DNA of 64,000 bases from a virus, in the IMG/VR virus record IMGVR_UViG_3300014494_000005, positions 62,001 to 126,000 of that record, one strand, 5' to 3'. Both the position numbers and the translations under genes were made by a program. This document shows positions 27,865 through 37,227 of the stretch, piece by piece (the first letter of the stretch is position 1; each line of letters begins with the position of its first letter). Below the pieces are notes generated by a model. It was not told the DNA's origin, did not search any database, and saw only the letters and a list, made by a program, of their open reading frames with translations.

Positions 27865-28364
27865 AACAAACAATTATATTTCATTTCATTAATATTTCCT
27901 ATTTCTTCGCAATAAGGTTCAAAAAATCTTTTTGGTATTATATACATATCCATTTCTTTGAAAACACCTTTCTTTTGTTCAATCCTTGCTTTTTTCTTAT
28001 ATTCAATTTGATTTATATTTTCAACAATACAATCATGTATTCTTTTTGTTTTAGCAATATATGTAATTTTACCATCACTAATAATCCAATAATCAGCTTT
28101 TGTAATTAATAATCCTGATTGTCTTCCCCAATATCCGGTTTCAATACAAATATTGCCACTAATACTACCCATTTTATCAAATTTACATTCAATTGTTTTT
28201 TGTTTTTCTGCAAAGTTACCATTAAAAAGTATAATATCATAATAACTATATTCTTCTTTTTTCATATTTTTATATGCAAGAGGAAATAATTTTTCATTTA
28301 AATCTTTTAAACAAAAATCCTCAAATTCAAATCCCATTCTTGATGATTCTTTCCAATCAGCCAT
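27861..28364 (-). CDS. PD-(D/E)XK-like nuclease
   Basis: 167 aa. GFEFEDFCLKDLNEKLFPLA, then YYDIILFNG and KTIECKFDK, give the alpha-beta core with D and ExK catalytic residues of the restriction-endonuclease-like fold. It could cut nucleic acid or act as a junction resolvase. The stop overlaps the HAD start (ATGA) and the gene begins 1 base from the 2H phosphoesterase stop, so all are translated as one set. Confidence 0.65.
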   Translation of the reverse strand: MADWKESSRMGFEFEDFCLKDLNEKLFPLAYKNMKKEEYSYYDIILFNGNFAEKQKTIECKFDKMGSISGNICIETGYWGRQSGLLITKADYWIISDGKITYIAKTKRIHDCIVENINQIEYKKKARIEQKKGVFKEMDMYIIPKRFFEPYCEEIGNINEMKYNCLL

Positions 28365-28365
28365 G

Positions 28366-28749
28366 TTATTTATATTCTACTTCAGTTACTTTACCTGTCA
28401 CAAATATAGGTCTTTTTAATGGTTGCCAATTAATTAATTTATTTGACATCATTGGTTTACCACCATTTGCTCGATTAACAGCCATTGTTATATGTGCTTT
28501 AGCATTATGCGTTTCAAAACCACTGACACCAACAGCCATTACTTTATCATCTATAGCGAATTCATTAACACTTAATCGTACTGGTAATCCTAAATATTTT
28601 TCAAGTTCTGGGTCAATTTCACCCATGTTTATTGTCATATGGTCACAAATTATTTTCCAATCATTAGGAATTATTGAACTAAAACGTTCAATAAGTCGTT
28701 GTTTTGACCTATCATCAAGAACGACTGCACTATAAGATATGTTATTCAT
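28366..28749 (-). CDS. 2H phosphoesterase (LigT/CPDase-like)
   Basis: 127 aa. Two HxT motifs, DHMTINMG and KAHITMAV, sit about 50 residues apart, as required for a 2H active site. These enzymes open 2',3'-cyclic phosphates or ligate RNA ends, and this is a short, single-domain version. It starts on the last base of the isochorismatase-like stop codon and is followed directly by the nuclease and HAD genes. Placement suggests it processes cyclic phosphate ends on damaged RNA. Confidence 0.75.
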   Translation of the reverse strand: MNNISYSAVVLDDRSKQRLIERFSSIIPNDWKIICDHMTINMGEIDPELEKYLGLPVRLSVNEFAIDDKVMAVGVSGFETHNAKAHITMAVNRANGGKPMMSNKLINWQPLKRPIFVTGKVTEVEYK

Positions 28750-29405
28750 TAATATGTAAATTTTGTTAAAACATTATAATTTTTGTTTAATGCTTTTAAT
28801 GCTATTTCAACTTCTTTAAAGCATTCATTAATACCACCACCACATATTACTAATTTACCTGAAAATTTTTTTAAATAATCCATTAAGTCTGGTATATTAA
28901 TACAATCTTGTGCTGGTTCTAAAAGGTCACGAACAACACTTGTATCATAATCATATTGTCGCATAAATCCATTCCACATTTCTTCATCAATATCACGACT
29001 ATCATTAATATTGTGTTGAATCATATATTTAACAAGATTAACTGTTTCATCTTCTTCAGCACCTTCATCCATACAGGTTCTAAAAAAAGCATAACCTTTA
29101 TCTAAGTATTTGATAACCTGTAAATTATCTTCTTCCAATCCATTTTCTAACAACCACATTTTATAATCATTTTCACTTATCATACCTAATGTATCAGCAC
29201 CATTATATAATAAAGTAATTGAATTCATGTTATAAATATTTTCATTAATAAATTTTGTAAATTGATAAATATTAAAAGTAAAACCTTTTTCATATTCTGG
29301 TTGAATATCAACAGAAATTAAATTAGCGTTTTGAACAAGATTAATTCCAGAATCTTCCAATAATTTATTACGTTGCTGTTCTTTAATTATAATTTCTCTT
29401 TTCAT
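28749..29405 (-). CDS. Isochorismatase-like (cysteine hydrolase) protein
   Basis: 218 aa. An N-terminal strand ISVDIQPEY places an Asp like the isochorismatase/nicotinamidase D of the catalytic triad. The C-terminal KLVICGGGINECFKEVEIAL matches the CG-x5-C active-site segment, including the nucleophilic Cys, of that family. The Lys of the triad is not clear. It might hydrolyse nicotinamide or another amide. It is the second gene of the RNA-repair operon. Confidence 0.5.
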   Translation of the reverse strand: MKREIIIKEQQRNKLLEDSGINLVQNANLISVDIQPEYEKGFTFNIYQFTKFINENIYNMNSITLLYNGADTLGMISENDYKMWLLENGLEEDNLQVIKYLDKGYAFFRTCMDEGAEEDETVNLVKYMIQHNINDSRDIDEEMWNGFMRQYDYDTSVVRDLLEPAQDCINIPDLMDYLKKFSGKLVICGGGINECFKEVEIALKALNKNYNVLTKFTY

Positions 29406-29435
29406 TTAGTTAAAATTTCTTTTATGAAGATGTTT

Positions 29436-32400
29436 TTAAGCATAAAATATTTTATTTTTAATTGGTATTGCTTGCGGAGAATCCATAATATCTTCACCAT
29501 TTATATATAATTCTTCAATTTTTAATGATGTATTTTTAAATAATGTTATTTCTTTTTCATCTTCGCCAAGAGCCAAATCCATATTAGCATATATTGTATT
29601 AGTCCAATCAATATTGTCTTCTTTCACAGATGTTTTTATTATTGCTTTATTATATTTTTTACTATCTCCCCAATGTGCTTCAGCAGCATTTTCTTCCCAA
29701 GACCAATAAATACCTAAATGTTTTCCTTGTGTACCAATATGATAAATCCAATTATCATCAACTGTCATTTCTCTCCAAATATCAATAGTATCATTTGGTT
29801 TTATTTTTTCTTTTATTTTATCTATTACATCATCATATTTATATTTTAATTCCCATATAAACCATTCTTTAAAATCTTCATTTTGTTCAATAACTTCCTT
29901 ATCTTCATCCTCCAAATTATTTTCATATTTATAATATTCAATATATCTTTCATAATTATCACTACGTTTCACATCTTTTATATATTGCGGTGTTATTATA
30001 TTATCTGAAGTTATTGAATCAATTGGTGTTTCATTTAAAACATCATTATCTGTAAGTTTCCATAATAATTTATGTTTTAATTTTTCATTATGGCTAAAAT
30101 CTTCATAATTATTTTGTAAAAATTCTAATACTGATGCTTCATTTGGGTCTGAATATTCTGCTCTTCCTCTTCCACTTTCAGTATTCCATATATCATATTC
30201 TTTAGCAAAGAAATTAATATCAACTATTTTATTGTTTACAACATATTTACCATCACCAACTTCATGATATTCTTCAGTAAGATTAATAGGCATACTACCA
30301 TATTTAATAAGACCATAATATTCTAAATAAAAATCATATTGTGGATTTTTTCTTTTTGTTGCACGTAATATTTCAATTGATGTTTCTTTTTGGTCTTCAC
30401 CTCTTTGAATAAATTCTTCACCCGAATCACTCAATCCAAAATTATTAGAATCACTTACTCTTTGTAATACTTGATAATTGAAATTATTATATACATATTC
30501 GGTAATTCCTAATATATCTGCCATATCTGCATGATTAAAAGCACCATCAGATTGTGCAACAAATAAGTTTCCATCACTATCAGCAATTGCTCTAACATTT
30601 TTATCAAAATTAGTTAACGATTTTGGATTCTTAAAAAATAAATCACCCTCTTCACTAATTGCATATGGTTTTTCTTTATTTTTTTCTATACCACCCATTG
30701 CTTTAACATCCATTGCAGTATTTGAATCAGGAACATTAAAAGTTTTTTCTGCATATTTATCTGCAACACCTTCTTGTTTTATTGATTTATTTTTTTGACT
30801 TGTCAAATTTAATAAATCATCTCGATTATTCCTAACATTATTTGAATATACCTTTAACAATAATGATTTTAACATATCACCAATCTCTTTACCTTTTAAT
30901 CCAAATTGAATTAAATCATTGCCATTAATTGCTAGTTCACCAACTGCTTTTGGATATTTGCCTTGTAATAATTCTTGTGCTGCGGTTTCAATTACACTAG
31001 GTATTATTTGGCTTTGAAGTGATTGTGGTGATGTTACATACATATTATGCACAACTGTTCGTGCTTCAATTAAATTAGTTGCTTCACCACTATCAAATGC
31101 CATTTCAAGTGCTTTAATTTCCTTATAAGTATCAATATCACCCTTTAAATTATTTTTATAAAATTCTGCAGGATTTGGTAATAATCGTATTAATAAATAA
31201 ATAAACTCACCTATTGTTTTAACTTCTTCAAATGGACTTCTATCAATTGTTGATTGTTTTAAATCAAAATTAAAAATTTGTTGAAATAAACCAGTGTCTT
31301 TAAGTAGTTGTATACCAATACGTTTGTCACCTTTTTTTAAAATTTTATCGAACTCAATTAATATTCTTTCTGGCGGAATTTCTTTAATACGACTTGCATT
31401 ATCTTTAATCATTTGCATTGTTTGTGGTTCAATTGTAAAATCAAAACGACTTGCAAACCCTATCATTCGCATCATACGTAATGGGTCATCTGAAAATGCC
31501 TGTGGATTTGCAGCAGAAATTTGTTTATTTTTTATATCTTCCAATCCACCGAGTGGGTCAATAAATTTACCTGAATTAATATTAATTGCCATTGCATTCA
31601 GCTTTGCGTCACGTCTCGTCAAATCATCTTCAATTGGAAGATTTTCATCACTCTGAACATCAAAACCATGATAACCACCTTCACCATTTGGTTTTTCTTT
31701 ACGTGGTAACGCTATATCATAATCAGTACCATCTTTATCAATAAATTTTATAACACCAAATGATTTGCCAACAACATCAACTTTACCAAATTTTTGTAAT
31801 TGCGATATTAATAAATCAATTGATGTGTTTCTAACAATTAAATCAATATCTTTATTGGGTTTGTTAAGTACCAAATCTCTCACAACCCCACCAACAGCAT
31901 AAATTTCAGACCCTAAGTCATTTATAAGTGATTGAATAAATGGTTTTTGTTTTAAATTATTTACAAATTCAGTAATTTTATTATTTGGTTGTATATTGTT
32001 TTCGCACATATTCTCTGCAATATTTATTGAATCTAAATCAAAAACTACTTTAGCTGGAAATGATGAAATTCCTAATTCTCGTAATGCATCAAATCTATGA
32101 CCACCTTCTAAAACATATGAACCATCTTCATCAATAACAACAATTAGTGGACTAATTTCTTTATTATATTCAATCTGTTTTGCTAATTTTTTTGTTTTTT
32201 GTTCTTCATCAGGAGAATAATATTTTAAATCTCCCATTTGTGGAAATGAATTGAATGAAACTTCTCTAATTCCATTAAGTATTTCATAATTTGTTAATGA
32301 TGCTTCAATTGAATTCATGTTTGGAACATCATTTCGAATTATTAATCCATTAATATTATTTCCATTTATTATTGGAAATTCATGATTTAATGTTTCATAA

Positions 32401-32498
32401 CTAAAATTTTGTGCATTACTGATAACAGATTCATTAATTTGTTTTCTCATATAATTTTCAAATAATATTATTTCACTATTAATAATGTCTATTAGCAT
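29436..32498 (-). CDS. Polyvalent protein: ParB-like domain, CCA-adding tRNA nucleotidyltransferase, ADP-ribosyltransferase-like domain
   Basis: 1020 aa from the ATG at 32498; the promoter motif 12 bases upstream supports this over 32534. Residues of about 84-155 form a ParB-like domain (VLEGGHRFDALRELG). Residues of about 185-410 match class II CCA-adding enzymes: GGVVRD (203), DID metal site (217), DLTRRDAKLNA (292), IDPLGGLED (313), DDPLRMMRMIGF (337) and PPERI (375); all key residues are present. A less defined middle follows, and the C-terminus (WIYHIGTQGKHLGIYWSWEE and EKEITLFKNTSLKIEEL) looks like an ADP-ribosyltransferase-fold domain. It would restore tRNA 3' CCA ends. Confidence 0.8.
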   Translation of the reverse strand: MLIDIINSEIILFENYMRKQINESVISNAQNFSYETLNHEFPIINGNNINGLIIRNDVPNMNSIEASLTNYEILNGIREVSFNSFPQMGDLKYYSPDEEQKTKKLAKQIEYNKEISPLIVVIDEDGSYVLEGGHRFDALRELGISSFPAKVVFDLDSINIAENMCENNIQPNNKITEFVNNLKQKPFIQSLINDLGSEIYAVGGVVRDLVLNKPNKDIDLIVRNTSIDLLISQLQKFGKVDVVGKSFGVIKFIDKDGTDYDIALPRKEKPNGEGGYHGFDVQSDENLPIEDDLTRRDAKLNAMAININSGKFIDPLGGLEDIKNKQISAANPQAFSDDPLRMMRMIGFASRFDFTIEPQTMQMIKDNASRIKEIPPERILIEFDKILKKGDKRIGIQLLKDTGLFQQIFNFDLKQSTIDRSPFEEVKTIGEFIYLLIRLLPNPAEFYKNNLKGDIDTYKEIKALEMAFDSGEATNLIEARTVVHNMYVTSPQSLQSQIIPSVIETAAQELLQGKYPKAVGELAINGNDLIQFGLKGKEIGDMLKSLLLKVYSNNVRNNRDDLLNLTSQKNKSIKQEGVADKYAEKTFNVPDSNTAMDVKAMGGIEKNKEKPYAISEEGDLFFKNPKSLTNFDKNVRAIADSDGNLFVAQSDGAFNHADMADILGITEYVYNNFNYQVLQRVSDSNNFGLSDSGEEFIQRGEDQKETSIEILRATKRKNPQYDFYLEYYGLIKYGSMPINLTEEYHEVGDGKYVVNNKIVDINFFAKEYDIWNTESGRGRAEYSDPNEASVLEFLQNNYEDFSHNEKLKHKLLWKLTDNDVLNETPIDSITSDNIITPQYIKDVKRSDNYERYIEYYKYENNLEDEDKEVIEQNEDFKEWFIWELKYKYDDVIDKIKEKIKPNDTIDIWREMTVDDNWIYHIGTQGKHLGIYWSWEENAAEAHWGDSKKYNKAIIKTSVKEDNIDWTNTIYANMDLALGEDEKEITLFKNTSLKIEELYINGEDIMDSPQAIPIKNKIFYA

Positions 32499-32510
32499 AA
32501 AAATCTTTAA

Positions 32511-32519
32511 TATAAATAC
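32511..32519 (-). promoter_or_regulatory. Putative phage promoter element GTATTTATA
   Basis: Lies 12 bases upstream of the chosen start of the CCA-adding polyvalent gene and opens the RNA-repair operon. Confidence 0.55.
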
Positions 32520-32589
32520 AATAAAAAAAATCAATATTTAAAATTTTAAATAAAATTTTGTCCATCATAATAAAATATTAATTATTGTA

Positions 32590-32598
32590 GTATTTATA
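32590..32598 (+). promoter_or_regulatory. Putative promoter element GTATTTATA on the plus strand
   Basis: The same nonamer in plus orientation lies 66 bases upstream of the LAGLIDADG gene, the only plus-strand gene, so it could drive it. The distance is longer than for the other copies. Confidence 0.35.
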
Positions 32599-32664
32599 TA
32601 CATTAGAAGAAGATTTAAATTTTTTCCGTAATTATATGTTCTATTTTTAATAAAAAACAAATGT

Positions 32665-33669
32665 ATGAAAAATTATGATATAAACGAAATTGCAAATTTA
32701 TATTTTATAAAAAAATACTCATTAGAAAAAATAGGAAAACTCATGCACGTACAGCCAAAAAAAATTAGCAATTTATTAAAGATAAATGGATATGTTTTAG
32801 ATAATAGGTCTCATGATGGTAATAGTAGAAGATATTATGTTGATAAAAATTTTTTTAAAAAAATTGATAATAAAAATAAAGCATATGTATTAGGATTAAT
32901 TATTTCAGATGGTTGCATTTATAAAAATGCAATTACATTCACATCTAAAGATATTGAGTTGGTTGAAATCTTAAAGAGAGAACTTAAATCCGAACATAAA
33001 TTAGCAACATATAATGTTTTTGATAAAAGAACAAATAAATATTATTTAAGAAATTCATTATCAATTCCATCTAAAGAAATTATTAATGATTTAAATAATT
33101 TGGGTGTTTTTTCTAAGAAATCCTTTGATTGTCAAATGCCAAATATACCTGAAGAATATTTTTGGCATTTTGTTAGAGGTATTTTTGATGGTGATGGAAC
33201 AATATTTAAAGCAACATCAAATAAGGAAGGATGTTTATATTTTTCAATTATTGGGTCGGAAAATTTATTGACAGAAATAAAAAATAAATTTAATTTAGTG
33301 GGAATATCTAATACAAAAATAATTAATACTGATTATAAATCAAACAATGGACATCTTATTAGAATTAATTACCATTCATTTCATGATGTTAATATATTAA
33401 AAAATAAAATATATTGTGATTCTGAAGACTTAAGGTTATCAAGAAAATATGATTTATTTCAAACACTAAGAGAATATAAAAAAGGTAATTTTGACCACAC
33501 AAAACAATTACGACAAATAAAAATGTATGATTTAAATAATAATTTTATTAAACATTTTAATAATTTTCATGAAGTAAAAAAAGAAACAGGATTATCATAT
33601 AAATCAATTCATAGAGTTGCGATGGGTATTAGAAAAAACACCAAAAAATATATATTTAAATATATTTAA
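32665..33669 (+). CDS. LAGLIDADG homing endonuclease
   Basis: 334 aa. Two LAGLIDADG helices are visible: AYVLGLIISDGCIY and FVRGIFDGDGTIF, each with the catalytic acidic residue, about 100 residues apart. An N-terminal helix-turn-helix-like segment (SLEKIGKLMHVQPKKISNLL) and a C-terminal NUMOD-like region (KMYDLNNNFIKHFNNFHEVK) would add DNA binding. It is the only plus-strand gene, convergent with and overlapping by 4 bases the end of the kinase-like gene. It is free-standing, so probably a mobile endonuclease. Confidence 0.88.
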   Translation: MKNYDINEIANLYFIKKYSLEKIGKLMHVQPKKISNLLKINGYVLDNRSHDGNSRRYYVDKNFFKKIDNKNKAYVLGLIISDGCIYKNAITFTSKDIELVEILKRELKSEHKLATYNVFDKRTNKYYLRNSLSIPSKEIINDLNNLGVFSKKSFDCQMPNIPEEYFWHFVRGIFDGDGTIFKATSNKEGCLYFSIIGSENLLTEIKNKFNLVGISNTKIINTDYKSNNGHLIRINYHSFHDVNILKNKIYCDSEDLRLSRKYDLFQTLREYKKGNFDHTKQLRQIKMYDLNNNFIKHFNNFHEVKKETGLSYKSIHRVAMGIRKNTKKYIFKYI

Positions 33670-36600
33670 TTTATTTTTTTCTTGTGTTCTCTTGCATAAT
33701 TATTTACAAACTTATTATATATATTTTCACTTATTTTATGATTCATACCGCTTTTTACTTTTTTTCTAAATTCTACTTCTGCTTTATTGGCAATTTCATG
33801 TGCACCATCTTTGCCACTATCGTCATTACTATACTTTAAGCCATAATATTTCATTAAATGTCTTTCTAGCGTTTCATGTAAAAGTATTGCACCTAAATCA
33901 TCAGGTTTAATTAAAAATACATCATCAATCCAAATTTCGTCTTCAGGAATATATTTAGCATATTTTTGCTCTTTCTTTGGTAAATCCAAATCAACGTAAT
34001 GATGTCCACCGTCAACATATTCATCGAACGAATTTTTTCTCACATGGTCACCATTAATTGCATATACTTTATAGTCATCTTCTTGAAATAAGAACAATTT
34101 ATCTAATCCATGTATTTTATTGTCTTTTTCAATTTGCTTTTCAAAATCCTTAAATGATTGTTCATTAAGATTATTATTTTTCATTAAAACTAAATAACCA
34201 CCATCACCATCTTCAGCAATAATTTCGCCAGTTAAATCAAATTCATCAATATCTGAAAAATCATTTTCATTTGAATATCTTGTAGCATCTTCAAATGTTT
34301 TTGTAACCCAGACAATATTATTAGCAGGATATTTATTCAATTCAGCTAATTTTTCTTCAGGTATATTCATTTCTTCATTACCAAGTTCATCTCTTTCAAA
34401 CCTAACAACATCTCCAGCAGATGTACCTTTTTTTTGTGAAAATAAACTATCTACCCGATATGCTTTACCAATATAATTAACATTTTCATTAATTGTTTTA
34501 ATATCAAGATTATTAATATCACCTTGATTACAAGCTACACTTGTATTTCCCAAACCACCTAATCTACATTTCTTTTTTACTGTAACAGCTTGTGCTCCTT
34601 TCATAAATGATTTTTTTCCAATTTCATCAAGAGCAAATTTATCTTGTGTTGCATCACCTACAACATGATGATATTCTAAATCTTCTTTTACACTTTCTGG
34701 AGTTGTTGGTACGTTATTATCTGTAACTGGAGATGTATCATTATTTTCATATGGTGGAAAATTATCCTGTCCAATACTATTTGGTGTTGAGAATTTTGAA
34801 GTTCCATCTTCAGTTATTTTTATATTTTCTGCACCATTCGGTTGTAAGTAACCATTACTAAATCCCACATCAAAAAATGCAATTACTCCATTTTTTTTAT
34901 ATCCTAAATTAGTATAATTAAAATAATCCAAACTTTCAACTCCATATTGTTTTGCTTCTTCAGCAATTCTTAATATAGAATAAAAAAATTCAGCATCTTC
35001 TGGATTTTTTGACATATATCCATCAATTTTTTTTGTATCTATGTCCCCATATCCATTTATATAATAATCAATAATATCATAAAGTCTGAGATTAAATATT
35101 TTTCCAAAAATAAAATCAATTCTTTCTTTAAGTCTTTTAAATTTTTGTGGGTCTGTTTTTAATTTTTCCAAAACAATTGCATATGTTTTAGAAATATATG
35201 TATTTTTTGAATCGATTGTAAATACATTATATGGTTGTGCTATATATTTTAATGGTTTATTTATAAGTTTTAAATTTTCTGCTGCTTCACTATTATCTGC
35301 AGTTATTTTTAAAATTTTATCATCACCAATATCATAAGCAACACCATATTCACCAGCATCAATAAATTTTGGTTCGTTATATCCTCTTATTTTAGCAATT
35401 TGTTTTGCGATATTATCTGCAATATTTCTATTATATTTTTCATCTAATATTTCTTCGTTTTCAGGTAAAAATATAATATTTGCATCTCCCAAATCAGGTT
35501 CATTAACGCCATAATAATCACCAACATCAAAAAATTTTAAAATACCATCCTCATATCCAAGATTTTTGGGATTACTATAATCATCTGATTTAATATTATA
35601 ACTCAACAGTTCTTTTTTTATTTCAAATAATTCTATTAACCAATCATATGCTTGTTGTCTTTCAATATTAGAAATATTTACTTCAGGTTTTTCTGTAAGT
35701 ATATTTTTTGCCAAATTAACTAAATTATTATAATCAAAACGTTTTTTCATTATAATATAGAAATCAACTGTCGTCATATCATTTGGCATAATAGTATCTA
35801 TTATTTCAACATTTCGAACAAATTGTTGAACTGGTTTGTCAATAATATTACGTTCAATTATTCCAAAAAATGATTTATTTTTTTCAGTATCAACTATTTT
35901 ATATATATTGTAAACAATTGCAATATGTATTGGTTTTACTCTTATTAATTTAGCTGCAGCATCTGCTTCACTAATATCAGTAGTAAGTTTTAAAATCTTT
36001 GTATCTCCAATATCAAATACATGACCACCAGTACTACCTGCCATATATTCTATAGTTTTTATTCCTAATTTTTCTGCAATTGAATTTGCTAATTGAATTG
36101 CATAATTTTTATCAAATACGATGTCTTGAACTTGTGGTACTTCATGTTTAATATCTTCATTTATAACATATTCTTCACTACTAAGTGGTTCTCTATCATA
36201 ATAATTTTGTGAAATAAGATATTTTTGAAGTTCTAATAAATTATTATAAAATTTTTTCTTATCATCAACATGATTTAATGTTTCCTTAAGATTATTTACA
36301 CATTCATGAAAATTATCTACAAGTTGTGGCATATTTTTTATAGGCTTATTTGGATATATGCTTCTTCTTATAATAAATTCTTTAAATTCTTCATTTATTA
36401 CACCATCGCCATCACCTACACCATATGGCATTAATGCCCACATTCCATGTCTTTGGTCTTGTCCAACGTTACCTATATCGGAAAGAATATCATCATTACC
36501 ATTAGCAAAATTATACAATTCATACATGTGATATTTTTGTTTTTTTTGAGGACTATAATGAGTATCATATACTTCATCATTAAGACCATAATCAGTTAAT

Positions 36601-37157
36601 ACAATTGTGGGTTGACCATCATGAAGTACTTCACCATAAGAACTTGGTCTACTTAAATCACCAACATTTATTGAATAATTTGCAACAAAATCAATTAAAT
36701 CAATAACAAATTCATTATTATCTAATTGATTTTTAATATTTTCATCTTGTCCAAATATTGGTCTACCACCTCTATTTTCAGATTCATAGTTTCTTAAATA
36801 ATAAAATAAATCGCTAAGACTTGGAATACCAGTTAATTCTTTGATTCTCTTTTCACCCACCTTTTTTACTTTTTCCGCAATCAACCAACTATCATCATCT
36901 GCATTGTCATAAATAATTGTAACAATATGTTGTGTATCTCTATAATATCCAATATTGGCTTCGGCTTCATTTTGTGCAATACCTTTTTGATTTTTTGCTA
37001 ATTTTAATACTTTCTGACCATCAATATCATAAACAATTCTACCACTACCACTACCAATTCTTGATAGATGTTCATTAGCATATTGTATTCTACTTGCAAA
37101 TGATTTTATGTTAAGAAATTCCGTTAAGAAATTCTGTTTAAATTCATCGTATGTCAT
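33666..37157 (-). CDS. Polyvalent protein: three kinase-like domains, ADP-ribosyltransferase-like domain, zincin-like C-terminus
   Basis: 1163 aa. Three protein-kinase-like units are visible: G-loop-like IGSGSGRIVYDIDGQKVLKL (34-53) with LTDYGLND (187); AGSTGGHVFDIGDTKILKL (373) with KFFDVGDYYG (541); and AGEYGVAYDIGDDKILKI (601) with AFFDVGFSNG (760). The latter two have a D...NLG segment before DVG, like a catalytic loop. Residues of about 895-1000 (AYRVDSLF, IVWVTKTFEDATRYS) look like an ADP-ribosyltransferase fold. The end has LLHETLERHLM and AHEIANKAE, a zincin-like pattern. It may be an injected effector. Confidence 0.65.
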   Translation of the reverse strand: MTYDEFKQNFLTEFLNIKSFASRIQYANEHLSRIGSGSGRIVYDIDGQKVLKLAKNQKGIAQNEAEANIGYYRDTQHIVTIIYDNADDDSWLIAEKVKKVGEKRIKELTGIPSLSDLFYYLRNYESENRGGRPIFGQDENIKNQLDNNEFVIDLIDFVANYSINVGDLSRPSSYGEVLHDGQPTIVLTDYGLNDEVYDTHYSPQKKQKYHMYELYNFANGNDDILSDIGNVGQDQRHGMWALMPYGVGDGDGVINEEFKEFIIRRSIYPNKPIKNMPQLVDNFHECVNNLKETLNHVDDKKKFYNNLLELQKYLISQNYYDREPLSSEEYVINEDIKHEVPQVQDIVFDKNYAIQLANSIAEKLGIKTIEYMAGSTGGHVFDIGDTKILKLTTDISEADAAAKLIRVKPIHIAIVYNIYKIVDTEKNKSFFGIIERNIIDKPVQQFVRNVEIIDTIMPNDMTTVDFYIIMKKRFDYNNLVNLAKNILTEKPEVNISNIERQQAYDWLIELFEIKKELLSYNIKSDDYSNPKNLGYEDGILKFFDVGDYYGVNEPDLGDANIIFLPENEEILDEKYNRNIADNIAKQIAKIRGYNEPKFIDAGEYGVAYDIGDDKILKITADNSEAAENLKLINKPLKYIAQPYNVFTIDSKNTYISKTYAIVLEKLKTDPQKFKRLKERIDFIFGKIFNLRLYDIIDYYINGYGDIDTKKIDGYMSKNPEDAEFFYSILRIAEEAKQYGVESLDYFNYTNLGYKKNGVIAFFDVGFSNGYLQPNGAENIKITEDGTSKFSTPNSIGQDNFPPYENNDTSPVTDNNVPTTPESVKEDLEYHHVVGDATQDKFALDEIGKKSFMKGAQAVTVKKKCRLGGLGNTSVACNQGDINNLDIKTINENVNYIGKAYRVDSLFSQKKGTSAGDVVRFERDELGNEEMNIPEEKLAELNKYPANNIVWVTKTFEDATRYSNENDFSDIDEFDLTGEIIAEDGDGGYLVLMKNNNLNEQSFKDFEKQIEKDNKIHGLDKLFLFQEDDYKVYAINGDHVRKNSFDEYVDGGHHYVDLDLPKKEQKYAKYIPEDEIWIDDVFLIKPDDLGAILLHETLERHLMKYYGLKYSNDDSGKDGAHEIANKAEVEFRKKVKSGMNHKISENIYNKFVNNYAREHKKKIN

Positions 37158-37227
37158 TTTTGAATATAAGTATATTCATAAATAGTTAAGTTTTTAATGA
37201 ATTTTATAAAAATAATGAATTTATATG

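Noticed and set aside
32499-32534. Upstream start of the CCA-adding gene at 32534
   Set aside because: It would place the promoter motif inside the coding region; the ATG at 32498 fits the usual spacing.
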